Of a DNA stretch of 64,000 bases, positions 1 to 7,900 are shown one piece after another. The notes below the pieces were generated by a model. It was not told the DNA's origin and made no database searches. It worked only from the letters and a program-made list of their open reading frames with translations. Origin of the DNA: Streptomyces sp. NBC_00250 (GTDB taxonomy: Bacteria; Actinomycetota; Actinomycetes; Streptomycetales; Streptomycetaceae); NCBI RefSeq assembly GCF_036192275.1, contig NZ_CP108088.1:7736001-7800000 (forward strand), read 5' to 3'. The position numbers and the translations under genes were made by a program. Position 1 is the first letter of the stretch. Each line of letters begins with the position of its first letter.

Positions 1-234
1 GCCGGTGAGCCCTCGCCCGTCGAGCTGATAGCCGGCCACCCCCGCCACCTCGCCGTCGACGAGCGCGGTGATCCCCCGGTCGTGGTGGAGGTGGGCCGCG
101 AGGAACGCGCGGGCCTTGTCGGGCGGGTTCAGGGCGACGCCGAGCTTGCGCGCGAACGCCTCCCAGTACAGGGCGGCGACCCTGGCCTCGGCTCCCTCCG
201 GTACGCCTCGGCGTACCACCGGCGGTGTGTCCAT
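1..234 (-). CDS. GNAT-family N-acetyltransferase, N-terminal part only (cut by window edge)
   Basis: The minus-strand frame runs open from an ATG at 232-234 to the left edge, so only the first 78 residues are present. A strong ribosome binding site (GGAGGAG) lies about 5 nt before the ATG, which fixes the start. The visible part has an N-terminal helix (ALYWEAFARKLG) and then a strand pair (ITALVDGEVAGVAGYQL) that is usual for the first half of a GNAT fold. GNAT enzymes move an acetyl group from acetyl-CoA to an amine. The acetyl-CoA binding motif would lie outside the window, so substrate and exact family cannot be judged. It is divergent from the DUF418 gene. Confidence 0.7.
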   Translation of the reverse strand, partial: MDTPPVVRRGVPEGAEARVAALYWEAFARKLGVALNPPDKARAFLAAHLHHDRGITALVDGEVAGVAGYQLDGRGLTG

Positions 235-263
235 GGCGCTCCTCCTCGGCGGACCGGCTTGCG

Positions 264-314
264 CTATCGATAGTAATACGTTCATTCTCGATACGAGCGT
301 TTTGCATTCGATAG
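264..314. promoter_or_regulatory. Three phased TCGATA motifs in a divergent promoter region
   Basis: TCGATA occurs at 267, 288 and 308, so the copies are 21 and 20 bp apart, close to two helical turns. The first is the centre of the palindrome CTATCGATAG (264-273) and the second sits in CTCG-ATA-CGAG (287-297). The block separates the GNAT gene (minus) from the DUF418 gene (plus, start 330). This looks like a cooperative operator for a regulator not encoded in the window; the binding protein is unknown. Confidence 0.45.
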
Positions 315-329
315 TTTTGGGGGAAGGTC

Positions 330-1637
330 ATGGACTTGCAAGCGGCAGCGCAGGGCGGCGAGAGGTCGGCGGTCGGCGCCCGTGCCAGTGCCGACGCCGG
401 TGCCGATGGCTCCGGCACCGGTGTCGGAGCCATCGGCACCAGCGCCGGCCTCGGAGTGCGACTCGCGCACGTCGATGCCCTGCGAGGCTTCGCCCTGCTT
501 GGCATCCTCGTCGTCAACATCGGCTACATTGCGTCGACTTACCACGGCTCGGGGCTGGAGGATCCAGGCTTCGGTTCGCCCCTCGACAGCGCGGTCCGGT
601 GGTTCGTCACCGTCTTCTTCGAGGCCAAGTTCTTCCTGCTGTTCTCGTTCCTCTTCGGCTACGGCTTCACCCTCCAGCTCGCCTCCGCCGAGCGGAGCGG
701 CGCCCGGTTCGCCCCGCGTTTCCTGCGGCGCCTGGCGGGTCTGTTCGTCCTCGGCGCCCTGCACGCGGTCCTGCTCTTCCCCGGTGACATCCTCACCACG
801 TACGCCCTGCTCGGCCTGATCCTGCTGGCCGCGCGGCGCATCGGGCCGCGCACCGCCGTCCGTGCCGCCGTCGTCCTCTTCGCCGTGACGGCCACCCTGT
901 ACGTCCTGCTCGCGGCCGGTGTGCACCTGGCGGGCGGCGCGGGTGTGGACCCGGGTGCGACCGCCGAGGCCGAGCGCGCCGCCGGAGCCCTGCGCGGCGG
1001 CCCCGGTGCCGTGATCGGGGAGCACCTGGGGCAGCTGCCCGACGTCGTCTTCCTGCTCGCCTTCTTCCAGGCCCCGGCCGCCTTCGCGGCCTTCCTCCTC
1101 GGTCTCGCCGCCGGGCGGGGCCGTGAGCTCGGGGACCTCGCCCGCCATCGCACGACTCTGGTCCGACTTCAGTGGGCGGGATTCACGCTCGGGCTCCTCG
1201 GCGGTGTCGTGTACGCCCACGCGAGCCTGGTGCGCCCGGGCGGCGCGTATCAGATCCTCGCTCTCGGGGTCGACGTCGTCACGGCGCCGCTGCTCGCCGC
1301 CGCGTACGCCGCGACCGTGCTCCGCCTCACCCAGGGGCGGAGGTCGGGCGGGCGCGCGGTGGCCGTGCTCGGACCGGTGGGCAGCATGACCCTGACCGGC
1401 TATCTCACCCAGTCCCTCGTCTGTGCCCTGCTGTTCACGGGGTACGGGGCGGGCCTCGTCGGCAGGGTGTCGCCACCGGTGGTGCTCGCGATCGCCCTCG
1501 CGCTCTTCGCCGTGCAGATCGTCGCCGCTCGGTGGTGGCTGCGGCGCCACCGGTACGGCCCCGTCGAGTGGCTGCTGCGGGCGTGGACCACGCTGACGCG
1601 GCCGCCCCTCCGGCGCGCGGCGACGCCGGAGGGCTGA
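330..1637 (+). CDS. DUF418 family integral membrane protein
   Basis: The 435-residue product has a low-complexity Ala/Gly N-terminus (about 1-43) and then the DUF418 opening LAHVDALRGFALLGILVVN, followed by about nine to ten hydrophobic segments. The C-terminal half carries the DUF418 signature region (GPVGSMTLTGYLTQSLV). The GGGGGAAGG Shine-Dalgarno at 319-327 supports the ATG at 330. DUF418 proteins are related to membrane acyltransferase-type proteins, but no reaction has been firmly assigned. The gene stands alone behind a repeated-motif promoter region, so its regulation is probably specific. The family call is secure; the function is unknown. Confidence 0.85.
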   Translation: MDLQAAAQGGERSAVGARASADAGADGSGTGVGAIGTSAGLGVRLAHVDALRGFALLGILVVNIGYIASTYHGSGLEDPGFGSPLDSAVRWFVTVFFEAKFFLLFSFLFGYGFTLQLASAERSGARFAPRFLRRLAGLFVLGALHAVLLFPGDILTTYALLGLILLAARRIGPRTAVRAAVVLFAVTATLYVLLAAGVHLAGGAGVDPGATAEAERAAGALRGGPGAVIGEHLGQLPDVVFLLAFFQAPAAFAAFLLGLAAGRGRELGDLARHRTTLVRLQWAGFTLGLLGGVVYAHASLVRPGGAYQILALGVDVVTAPLLAAAYAATVLRLTQGRRSGGRAVAVLGPVGSMTLTGYLTQSLVCALLFTGYGAGLVGRVSPPVVLAIALALFAVQIVAARWWLRRHRYGPVEWLLRAWTTLTRPPLRRAATPEG

Positions 1638-1731
1638 CGCGGGACGGGGTCGGCCGGCCTCTGGACGCGGCACGGGGGATGCGGTTAGCTGCCCTTGCAC
1701 CTAATCAATAAGTTGCATAGGGAGTCGCGTC

Positions 1732-2235
1732 ATGCATCCGTTCCGTAAGGCCGTCGAGAACCGGGACCACGCCGCCATCGAGGCCCTGCTCGCCGAGGAT
1801 GTCGTCTTCACCAGCCCGGTGGCCTTCCGGCCCTACCCCGGCAAGGCCATCACCGCCGCGATCCTGCGCGGGGTCATCCGCGTCTTCACCGACTTCCGGT
1901 ACGTGCGCGAGATCGGGAGCGAGGACGGCCGGGACCACGCCCTCGTGTTCACCGCGAAGGTCGGCGACATGGAGATCAACGGCTGCGACTTCCTTCACTT
2001 CGACGAGCAGGGGAAGATCGACGACTTCATGGTCATGGTCCGGCCCCTCTCCGCGGCTCAGGCGCTCGCCGCGGCCATGGGCGCCCAGTTCGACCGCATC
2101 AAGGAGGAGGCCCTGGCGGCGGCCACCGCCGGAGACGCCATCTCCGGAGACACCACCGCCGGAGACGCCACCGCAGGAGACGTGTCCCCCGAGGGTGCGC
2201 GAACCGAGGGTGCGCGGGCCGAGGGCGAGCGGTGA
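1732..2235 (+). CDS. NTF2-like (SnoaL-type) protein, first gene of a redox cassette
   Basis: This 167-residue protein has the NTF2-like cone fold pattern in its first 115 residues: FRKAVENRDHAAIEALLAED, then FTSPVAF, and a closing strand pair around DFLHFDEQGKIDDFMVMVRP. Its last 35 residues are a degenerate Gly-Asp/Glu-Gly-Ala repeat that arises from a short DNA repeat at about 2127-2230. Such folds serve as small-molecule isomerases, hydratases or accessory subunits. The stop overlaps the next gene by 4 bp (GTGA), which implies translational coupling to the flavoprotein. A direct role with that oxidoreductase is inferred from position only. Confidence 0.75.
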   Translation: MHPFRKAVENRDHAAIEALLAEDVVFTSPVAFRPYPGKAITAAILRGVIRVFTDFRYVREIGSEDGRDHALVFTAKVGDMEINGCDFLHFDEQGKIDDFMVMVRPLSAAQALAAAMGAQFDRIKEEALAAATAGDAISGDTTAGDATAGDVSPEGARTEGARAEGER

Positions 2236-3722
2236 GCGGCGCGGACTTCGACGCCGTCGTCATCGGCGCCGGCAACGCCGGGCTCACCGCCGCCGCCACC
2301 CTCCAGCGTGCCGGCGCCCGCACCCTCCTCGTCGAGCGCCACAGCGTGCCCGGCGGCTGCGCGACCTCGTTCCGCAGGGGCCGGTTCGAGTTCGAGGTGG
2401 CGCTGCACCAGCTCTCCGGCATCGGTGCCGAGGGGCAGGGGTTCACACTGCGCCCCCTCTTCGACAAGCTGGGCATCGGTGACCGGCTGACCTGGGTCCG
2501 GGAGCCCGACCTCTACCGCACGGTGGTGCCCGGCTCCTTCGACGTGACCCTCCCCGCCGACTGGGAGGGCGCGACCGCGACCCTGGAGGCGCACTTCCCC
2601 GGCAATCGCGTCCGGCTGGAACGGTTCTTCGCCCTCGTCCGGGACCTCACGTTCTGGCAGATCGCCGCGATGCGCGGCACCCCCGCCGACCAGGTGGACG
2701 AGCTGTTCTTCCGGCACGGACTGCGGCCCGCGCAGGACGTCCTGGACGAGCACTTCGAGGACGAGCGGCTCAAGGCGGTCCTCGCCTCCTACTGGGGCTA
2801 TCTCGGCCAGCCACCGTCCCGGCTGCCCTTCCAGGACCTCGCGCTGATCCTCTTCGCGTACCTGGAATTCAAGCCCTGGCACGTGCGGGGCGGTTCGCAG
2901 GCGATGTCGAGCGCGATCCTCGACGCGTTCCTGGAGGCCGGCGGCGAAGTGCGGTTCCACACCGCCGTCGAGGCGATCCTCACGCGGGGCGGGAAGGTCG
3001 TCGGAGTCCGTCTCGACGACGGCCAGGAGGTGGGCGCGGTCGATGTCGTCTCCAACGCCTCCCTGCCCCTCACCTACGGCATGCTCGACGGCCTCGACAT
3101 ACCCGGCGCCGTCCGAGCAGACCTCGCCTCGCGCAGGATCGGGGTCTCCGGCTTCGTCCTGCACATGGGCCTCGACGCCACCCCGGCGGAACTCGGGTTC
3201 ACGACCAGCACCACCTTCGTGAACACCGACCTCGACGCGGACCGCACCTCCGCCTCCTGGCGTACGCGGGAGCCCGCCCGGGGGATCTGCGTCACCTCGT
3301 ACGACGTCGAGCCGATCGGCTTCGCGCCGCGCGGGGCCACCCATGTCAGCCTCATGACCCTCCAGTACGGCTCCGCCTGGGACGGCGTCGAACCCGCCGC
3401 GTACGCACGGGAGAAGTTCGCCTACGCCGAGACGCTCCTCGACCTGGTCGAGACCGTCACCCCCGGCATCCGGGGCGTCATCGAGGAGGTCGACGTCGCC
3501 ACCCCGCTCACCATGAGCCGCTACCTGGGCCACCCCGGCGGGGCGATATACGGCTACGACCAGGACGCCACCGAGAGCTGGCAGTTCCGCGACAGCGAGC
3601 TTCACCCGCACGTGCCGGGACTCCACCTCGCCGGATCCTGGTCCGGCATGGGCGGCTTCCAGCCCACCCTCGAAGCCGGCGCGCGCGTGGCCCGGCGCCT
3701 GCTGCGCTCCAAGGCCGCCTGA
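2232..3722 (+). CDS. FAD/NAD(P)-dependent oxidoreductase, phytoene-desaturase / carotenoid-isomerase / RetSat-like
   Basis: The 496-residue protein opens with a Rossmann dinucleotide motif (VIGAGNAGLTAAATL), an acidic ribose-binding residue (LLVERH) and the GGCATSF segment found in the COG1233 family of phytoene desaturase-like flavoproteins. It ends with the typical FAD-closing segment (LHLAGSWSGMGGFQPTLEAG). Members desaturate, isomerise or saturate long polyenes such as carotenoids or retinol. No other carotenoid gene is nearby, so the substrate is open. Start is the GTG overlapping the upstream stop. The next gene encodes a flavin/iron-sulphur reductase, which suggests an electron-transfer partner. 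Confidence 0.85.
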   Translation: MSGADFDAVVIGAGNAGLTAAATLQRAGARTLLVERHSVPGGCATSFRRGRFEFEVALHQLSGIGAEGQGFTLRPLFDKLGIGDRLTWVREPDLYRTVVPGSFDVTLPADWEGATATLEAHFPGNRVRLERFFALVRDLTFWQIAAMRGTPADQVDELFFRHGLRPAQDVLDEHFEDERLKAVLASYWGYLGQPPSRLPFQDLALILFAYLEFKPWHVRGGSQAMSSAILDAFLEAGGEVRFHTAVEAILTRGGKVVGVRLDDGQEVGAVDVVSNASLPLTYGMLDGLDIPGAVRADLASRRIGVSGFVLHMGLDATPAELGFTTSTTFVNTDLDADRTSASWRTREPARGICVTSYDVEPIGFAPRGATHVSLMTLQYGSAWDGVEPAAYAREKFAYAETLLDLVETVTPGIRGVIEEVDVATPLTMSRYLGHPGGAIYGYDQDATESWQFRDSELHPHVPGLHLAGSWSGMGGFQPTLEAGARVARRLLRSKAA

Positions 3723-3740
3723 AGAGACCGGGAGGAAACT

Positions 3741-4883
3741 GTGACGCCTCATCACCTCACCCCGCGCTTCGCCGGGGCGGACCGCATCCGGGACGAGATC
3801 GCGGCCCGCCCCGCCGACGCCGCCGACCACGCCGCCCTGACCCGCCGCACCATCGACACCTACCACCCGCGACGGCTCGCCCTCCGGGTCGAGCGGGTCG
3901 TCGACGAGACGCCGAGCACCCGCACCTTCCGGCTCCGTCGCCCGAACGGCGCCGACCTGCCGCCGTTCCTCGCCGGGCAGTACGTGGGGGTGTTCGCGGA
4001 CGGGACCAACCGCCCGTACGCGATCTCCTCCAGCCCGGCCGACCTCGGCCACTACGACCTGACCGTGCGCCGCGTGCCCGGCGGGCGGATCAGCAACCAC
4101 CTGCTCGACACCCTCGCCGCCGGACACACCGTCACGACCACCGGCCCCCAGGGCACCTTCCACCACAACCCGCTCTTCCACGGCGAGGACGTCGTCTTCC
4201 TCGCCGGCGGCTCCGGCGTCGCACCCGCCATGAGCATGATCCGGGAGATCGTCGACCGGGGGCTCGACCGGCGCTTCCACCTCCTCTACGGCTCCAGGTC
4301 CCTCGACGACGTCCTGTTCCGCCCGGAAATCGACGCTCTCGCCGCCGCCCACCCCGGCATCCGGGTCCACCACGTCCTCCAGCACCCCGACCCGCGCTGG
4401 TCGGGCCCCACCGGGCTGCTGACCGCCGAGCTCGTCACGGAGCTGGCAGGGCCCCTCGACGGGCGGATGGTGTACGTCTGCGGGCCCCAGGCCCTCTACC
4501 CGTACGCCCTCGGGCAGCTCACCGAACGGCTCGGACACCCGCGCCGCAGGATCCGCTTCGAGGCCAACGGCGCCCCCGCCGACCCCACCGCGCAGCCGCA
4601 CTGGCCGGACGGCGCCGACCCGGCCGAAGAGGTCACGGTCGCCACCCGGGGCAGCGCGTTCCGCACCCGGCGCGGCCGTCCCCTCCTGGACGCACTGGAA
4701 GACGCCGGCATCCGCCCCGAATCCGCCTGCCGCTCCGGCGAGTGCGGCCTGTGCCGCGTCCGCGTCCTCAAGGGCGAGGTCCACCACGCGGAGGAGGCCC
4801 GGCTCCGGCTCTCCGACCCGGACTCGGGGTACGCGCACGCGTGCGTCGCGTATCCCCTGACGGACGTGGACCTGGACGTGTGA
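3741..4883 (+). CDS. Ferredoxin-NAD(P) reductase-type oxidoreductase with C-terminal 2Fe-2S domain
   Basis: The product (380 residues) has the flavodoxin-reductase layout: FAD-binding barrel with RPYAISSSP near residue 94, a nucleotide-binding domain with FLAGGSGVAPAMSM, then a plant-type ferredoxin domain with the cluster cysteines in CRSGECGLC and a fourth Cys near YAHACVAYP. It would pass electrons from NAD(P)H through FAD and the 2Fe-2S centre to a partner. GGGAGGAAACT precedes the GTG start, and only 18 bp separate it from the flavoprotein gene. Its N-terminus has a roughly 50-residue extension before the FAD domain, of unknown role. Confidence 0.88.
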   Translation: MTPHHLTPRFAGADRIRDEIAARPADAADHAALTRRTIDTYHPRRLALRVERVVDETPSTRTFRLRRPNGADLPPFLAGQYVGVFADGTNRPYAISSSPADLGHYDLTVRRVPGGRISNHLLDTLAAGHTVTTTGPQGTFHHNPLFHGEDVVFLAGGSGVAPAMSMIREIVDRGLDRRFHLLYGSRSLDDVLFRPEIDALAAAHPGIRVHHVLQHPDPRWSGPTGLLTAELVTELAGPLDGRMVYVCGPQALYPYALGQLTERLGHPRRRIRFEANGAPADPTAQPHWPDGADPAEEVTVATRGSAFRTRRGRPLLDALEDAGIRPESACRSGECGLCRVRVLKGEVHHAEEARLRLSDPDSGYAHACVAYPLTDVDLDV

Positions 4884-4955
4884 GGAGACGGAGCGCCGGT
4901 CGTGGGCATACGTACGCACATAGATCGTCCGTACGAGGGGAAACGGCTAGAACAT

Positions 4956-4971
4956 TCACCGATTCAGGTGA
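4956..4971. promoter_or_regulatory. Inverted repeat TCACC-N6-GGTGA upstream of the STAS gene
   Basis: A 5-bp dyad with a 6-bp centre lies in the 171-bp gap between the reductase and the STAS gene, next to an AT-richer stretch (ctagaacattc) that could hold a -10 element. It could be an operator or chance. Nothing else clear is seen in this gap. Confidence 0.25.
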
Positions 4972-5054
4972 CAGCGGCCGAGGTGAAACGTCCCTCCCGG
5001 AAGGGGGACGGCCACGCTCGAAGCGACACACGGAGCCACCCTGTGGAGCACCCG

Positions 5055-5471
5055 ATGCAGCTGATCCCCCGTCATGACCCGTACATGGTCGTCCGATCGA
5101 CCGGCGACGTCACCGTCGCCGCCCTCCGGGGCGAGCTCGACCTCGTCCTCGTACGGCACCTGCGGCCCGAGCTCGACGCCCTGGTACGGGAGTCCGACGC
5201 CCTGACCGTCGACATCCGGCGCCTCACCTTCTGCGACGCCACCGGGCTCGGCCTCCTCGCCCACTGCGCGGGCCGGACCCGGCAGCGGGGTGCGCGCTGG
5301 AGGCTCGTCTGCGACCAGCCGTGGATCCTCCGCCTCATCCGCCTGACGGCACTGGGCGACGTCCTGTGCCCGGAGGCCGCGCTGCCGGACGGGCCCGAAT
5401 CTCAGCCCGGACCGTCGGATCCGGTGGACCCGCGGCTGTCCGAGCCGGGCGTGACCAGACCCGTCTCGTAG
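5055..5471 (+). CDS. STAS-domain protein (anti-sigma factor antagonist type)
   Basis: From the ATG at 5055, which follows GGAG at 5045-5048, the product has 138 residues. It shows a STAS fold: VTVAALRGELDLVLVRHL, the ALTVDIRRLTFCDATGLGLL segment containing a Ser/Thr-type phospho-acceptor region (here DATG), and a C-terminal helix. STAS antagonists bind anti-sigma kinases of the RsbW type and free a sigma factor. The last 35 residues are Pro/Ser/Gly rich. A GTG at 4902 in the same frame would add a poor N-terminal extension and was not chosen. The 3' end overlaps the convergent response regulator by 70 bp. Confidence 0.8.
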   Translation: MQLIPRHDPYMVVRSTGDVTVAALRGELDLVLVRHLRPELDALVRESDALTVDIRRLTFCDATGLGLLAHCAGRTRQRGARWRLVCDQPWILRLIRLTALGDVLCPEAALPDGPESQPGPSDPVDPRLSEPGVTRPVS

Positions 5472-6166
5472 GCGGCGATCACGGCCTGCGCCCGGTCGCG
5501 CAGCCGGAGCTTCGACAGGATGCGGGCGACATGCGTCTTCACCGTCGCCTCGCTCAGGCGGAACCGCTCGGCCAGCTCGGCGTTGCTGAGGCCGCGGGCC
5601 AGCGCTTCGAGGACCTCCAGCTCACGCGGGGTCAGCGTGGCCAGTTCGCGGTGCGGGGCGGCGGAACGCCCACCGGACGTGGCGAAGCGCTCCACCAGGC
5701 GGCGGGTGATCGCCGGGGCGAGGAGCGCGTCGCCGGAGCGGACGAGCCTGACCGCCGCCGTCAGGTGCTCGGGGGTCACGTCCTTGAGCAGGAAGCCGCT
5801 GGCACCCGCGCCGAGCGCCGCGTACACGTACTGGTCGAGGTCGTAGGTGGTGAGCACGACGATCCTGGGCGGTGCCACCTCGACCGCCCTGTCCGCGAGG
5901 ATGCGGCGCGTGGCCTCCAGGCCGTCGGTGCCGGGCATCCTGATGTCCATCAGGACCACGTCCGGCCGGGTCCGCCGCACCGCGGCCACCGCCGCGTCGC
6001 CGTCGGCCGCCTCCGCGACCACGTCGATGCCGTCGGCGGCCAGGATCATGCGGAAGCCGGTGCGTACCAAGGCCTGGTCATCGACGATCACCACACGCGG
6101 AGCGTCGGCCACACCGGTCGGGTGAGTCACGCCGGTCGACTCGGTCACGCCGGTCGGGTCGGTCAC
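5402..6166 (-). CDS. NarL/LuxR-family response regulator
   Basis: The 254-residue regulator has a receiver domain (VVIVDDQALVRTGFRMIL, phospho-acceptor Asp in VVLMDIRMPGTDG, switch region ending in FLLKD) and a C-terminal LuxR helix-turn-helix (LTPRELEVLEALARG ... ATVKTHVARILSKL). Its GTG start overlaps the stop of the upstream kinase gene by 4 bp. The first 22 residues are a repeated TGV motif coded by a short DNA repeat with several in-frame GTG codons, so the real start may be one of the later ones. It probably regulates the divergent ABC exporter. Confidence 0.92.
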   Translation of the reverse strand: MTDPTGVTESTGVTHPTGVADAPRVVIVDDQALVRTGFRMILAADGIDVVAEAADGDAAVAAVRRTRPDVVLMDIRMPGTDGLEATRRILADRAVEVAPPRIVVLTTYDLDQYVYAALGAGASGFLLKDVTPEHLTAAVRLVRSGDALLAPAITRRLVERFATSGGRSAAPHRELATLTPRELEVLEALARGLSNAELAERFRLSEATVKTHVARILSKLRLRDRAQAVIAAYETGLVTPGSDSRGSTGSDGPG

Positions 6167-7551
6167 GGAGCCTCCCACGGAATCACCGCCCGGACCCGGT
6201 ACCCGCCGTCCGGGCCCCTGCCCGCCCGCAGCGTACCGCCGTAGACCGCGAGCCGTTCCCGCAGGCCGAGCAGGCCCTGACCGCCGCCGGGTTCCGTGGC
6301 ACGCCGCGCGGTGCCGCGGTCGCGGGAAGCACCCGGGCCCGTCCCCCGGTCCCGGGAAGCGCCCGCACCAGAGGCGGGGGCACCCGTGTCGGAGACCTCC
6401 ACGCGCAGTCGCTCCGGCTCGTACTCCACGGTGACCGAGACCCGGGCGTCCGGCGCGTGCTTCACCACGTTCGTCAGCGCCTCCTGCACCACCCGGTACG
6501 CGGCGAGGTCCACACCGGCCGACAGCGCGACCGGGTCGCCCCGCACCGCCACCTCCACCGGCACCCCGGAGGCCCGCACCCGGTCCGTCAGCTCCGTCAA
6601 CCGGTCCAGACCCGGCTGCGGGGCGAGCTCCACGTCGACGGCCGGGTCGGGGCCCTCCGCGGCCATCGTGAGCAGCCCCATCACGTGCCGCAGCTCCGAC
6701 AGCGCCGTCCGCCCCGCCGCCTCGACGGCCAGCATCGCCTCGCGGGCCTGGTCGGGGGAGGCGGCCAGGACCGTACGCGCGGCACCGGCCTGGATCGTCA
6801 TCATGCTCACGTTGTGGGTGACCACGTCGTGCAACTCCCGGGCGATCCGGGACCGCTCCGCCTCCACCGCCCGGCGCAGCTCGGCCTCCCGCTCCCCGCG
6901 GAGCGCCCGCTCCCGCTGCCGCCACAGGTGGGCGCCGTGCGAGGCGAGGGCGATCGGCAGCAGTACGAGCAGGGGTACGAGGCCCTCGTCCACGTCCGGG
7001 ACCAGGGGGAAGACCGCGTACAGCACCACGCCGGAGACGAGGGAGACCACCACGGCCGTGCGGTGCGGGCTGTACATCGCCGCGCTGTACGCCGCGACGA
7101 GACCCGACGCGAAGGTGAGCGTGGTCGCGTCGGCGGCGACATCGCCCTGGTGCAGGAGCACCGTCGCGCCCATCACCACCCAGTAGACGGCCAGGGGAAA
7201 ACGGCGGCGCAGCACCAGCGGCAGCGCGGTCAGCGCGGCCACCGACAACTCCCAGCCATCGACCGGGGGAAGCAGATGCTCCACGGCGGGCACGGGCTGG
7301 GGCGCCTGCGGGAGCTCCGGGGGGAAGGACGGCTGCGGGATCGACGGCGGCACCGGCAGAGGGAACGGAGCGTCCTCCGGATCCGGATGGACGTCCACGT
7401 ACGAGCGGTTCAGATCACCCACGATCGTCGTGATCGCGAGCGCCAGGGCGAGAAGCCCGTCGGCCGCCCACGCCCAGCGGGACAGCGGGGGCGGCGCACC
7501 GAGGGCCCGGGGTCCGCGCACCCGGTCGACGAGTTCTTCGTACCAGCTCAC
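6163..7551 (-). CDS. Sensor histidine kinase (HisKA_3 type), partner of the LuxR regulator
   Basis: From the GTG at 7549-7551 the protein has 462 residues. It has a membrane-spanning N-terminal half with several hydrophobic segments interrupted by a Pro-rich loop (residues about 50-95), the phospho-acceptor helix RIARELHDVVTHNVSMM and an HATPase domain with VVQEALTNVVKHA and GQGLLGLRERL. A duplicated RDRGT-containing insert sits in the ATP-lid region and is coded by a local DNA repeat. No Shine-Dalgarno is visible at the chosen GTG, so a leaderless or slightly different start is possible. It is coupled to its response regulator and divergent from the ABC transporter genes. Confidence 0.9.
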   Translation of the reverse strand: MSWYEELVDRVRGPRALGAPPPLSRWAWAADGLLALALAITTIVGDLNRSYVDVHPDPEDAPFPLPVPPSIPQPSFPPELPQAPQPVPAVEHLLPPVDGWELSVAALTALPLVLRRRFPLAVYWVVMGATVLLHQGDVAADATTLTFASGLVAAYSAAMYSPHRTAVVVSLVSGVVLYAVFPLVPDVDEGLVPLLVLLPIALASHGAHLWRQRERALRGEREAELRRAVEAERSRIARELHDVVTHNVSMMTIQAGAARTVLAASPDQAREAMLAVEAAGRTALSELRHVMGLLTMAAEGPDPAVDVELAPQPGLDRLTELTDRVRASGVPVEVAVRGDPVALSAGVDLAAYRVVQEALTNVVKHAPDARVSVTVEYEPERLRVEVSDTGAPASGAGASRDRGTGPGASRDRGTARRATEPGGGQGLLGLRERLAVYGGTLRAGRGPDGGYRVRAVIPWEAP

Positions 7552-7747
7552 CGGTGCAGTGTGCCAAGGAAGGGGAGCGGGCGGATCAGCCCGTGGGACC
7601 AGCCCGCCGCCCCGGGGGAGTACATCGCGCGGATGACGTCGCCGCGCCTCCACCGCACACGGTACGGATCTTCGCCACCGAGGCCGACGCGCCCCTCGTG
7701 GAGCTGCTCCTAGCGTCGGTTCGGCGCGGACACGACCGACCGGAACG

Positions 7748-7844
7748 CCGATCGAAGGGCCGACCGCAAGGCCGATCGGAAGGCCGATCGGAAGGCCGAT
7801 CGGAAAGGCCGATCGGAAAGGCCGACCGGCCACGACCCGACCGG
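7748..7844. repeat. Array of eight CCGATCGG-type palindromes, 12-15 bp apart
   Basis: Four perfect CCGATCGG palindromes begin at 7772, 7784, 7796 and 7809. Degenerate copies flank them at 7748 (one mismatch), 7760, 7822 and 7837. Spacing is 12 bp, then 13 and 15 bp. The array lies about 60-150 bp before the ABC ATPase start and about 200 bp before the kinase start. Each unit is self-complementary, so it could be a multi-site operator, but it could equally be a neutral tandem expansion. Confidence 0.7.
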
Positions 7845-7900
7845 CCACGACCCTGTCGGTCGCCGCCACCGTTTCCCCCACCCAGAGCCCTGGAGGGCCC

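Noticed and set aside
2058..4919. A minus-strand open frame of 953 codons antisense to the redox cassette
   Set aside because: No recognisable motif, Gly/Val/Glu-rich composition, and full overlap with three well-supported genes.
7748..7844. CRISPR-like array
   Set aside because: Units are 12-15 bp and adjoin without unique spacers, and no cas gene is present.
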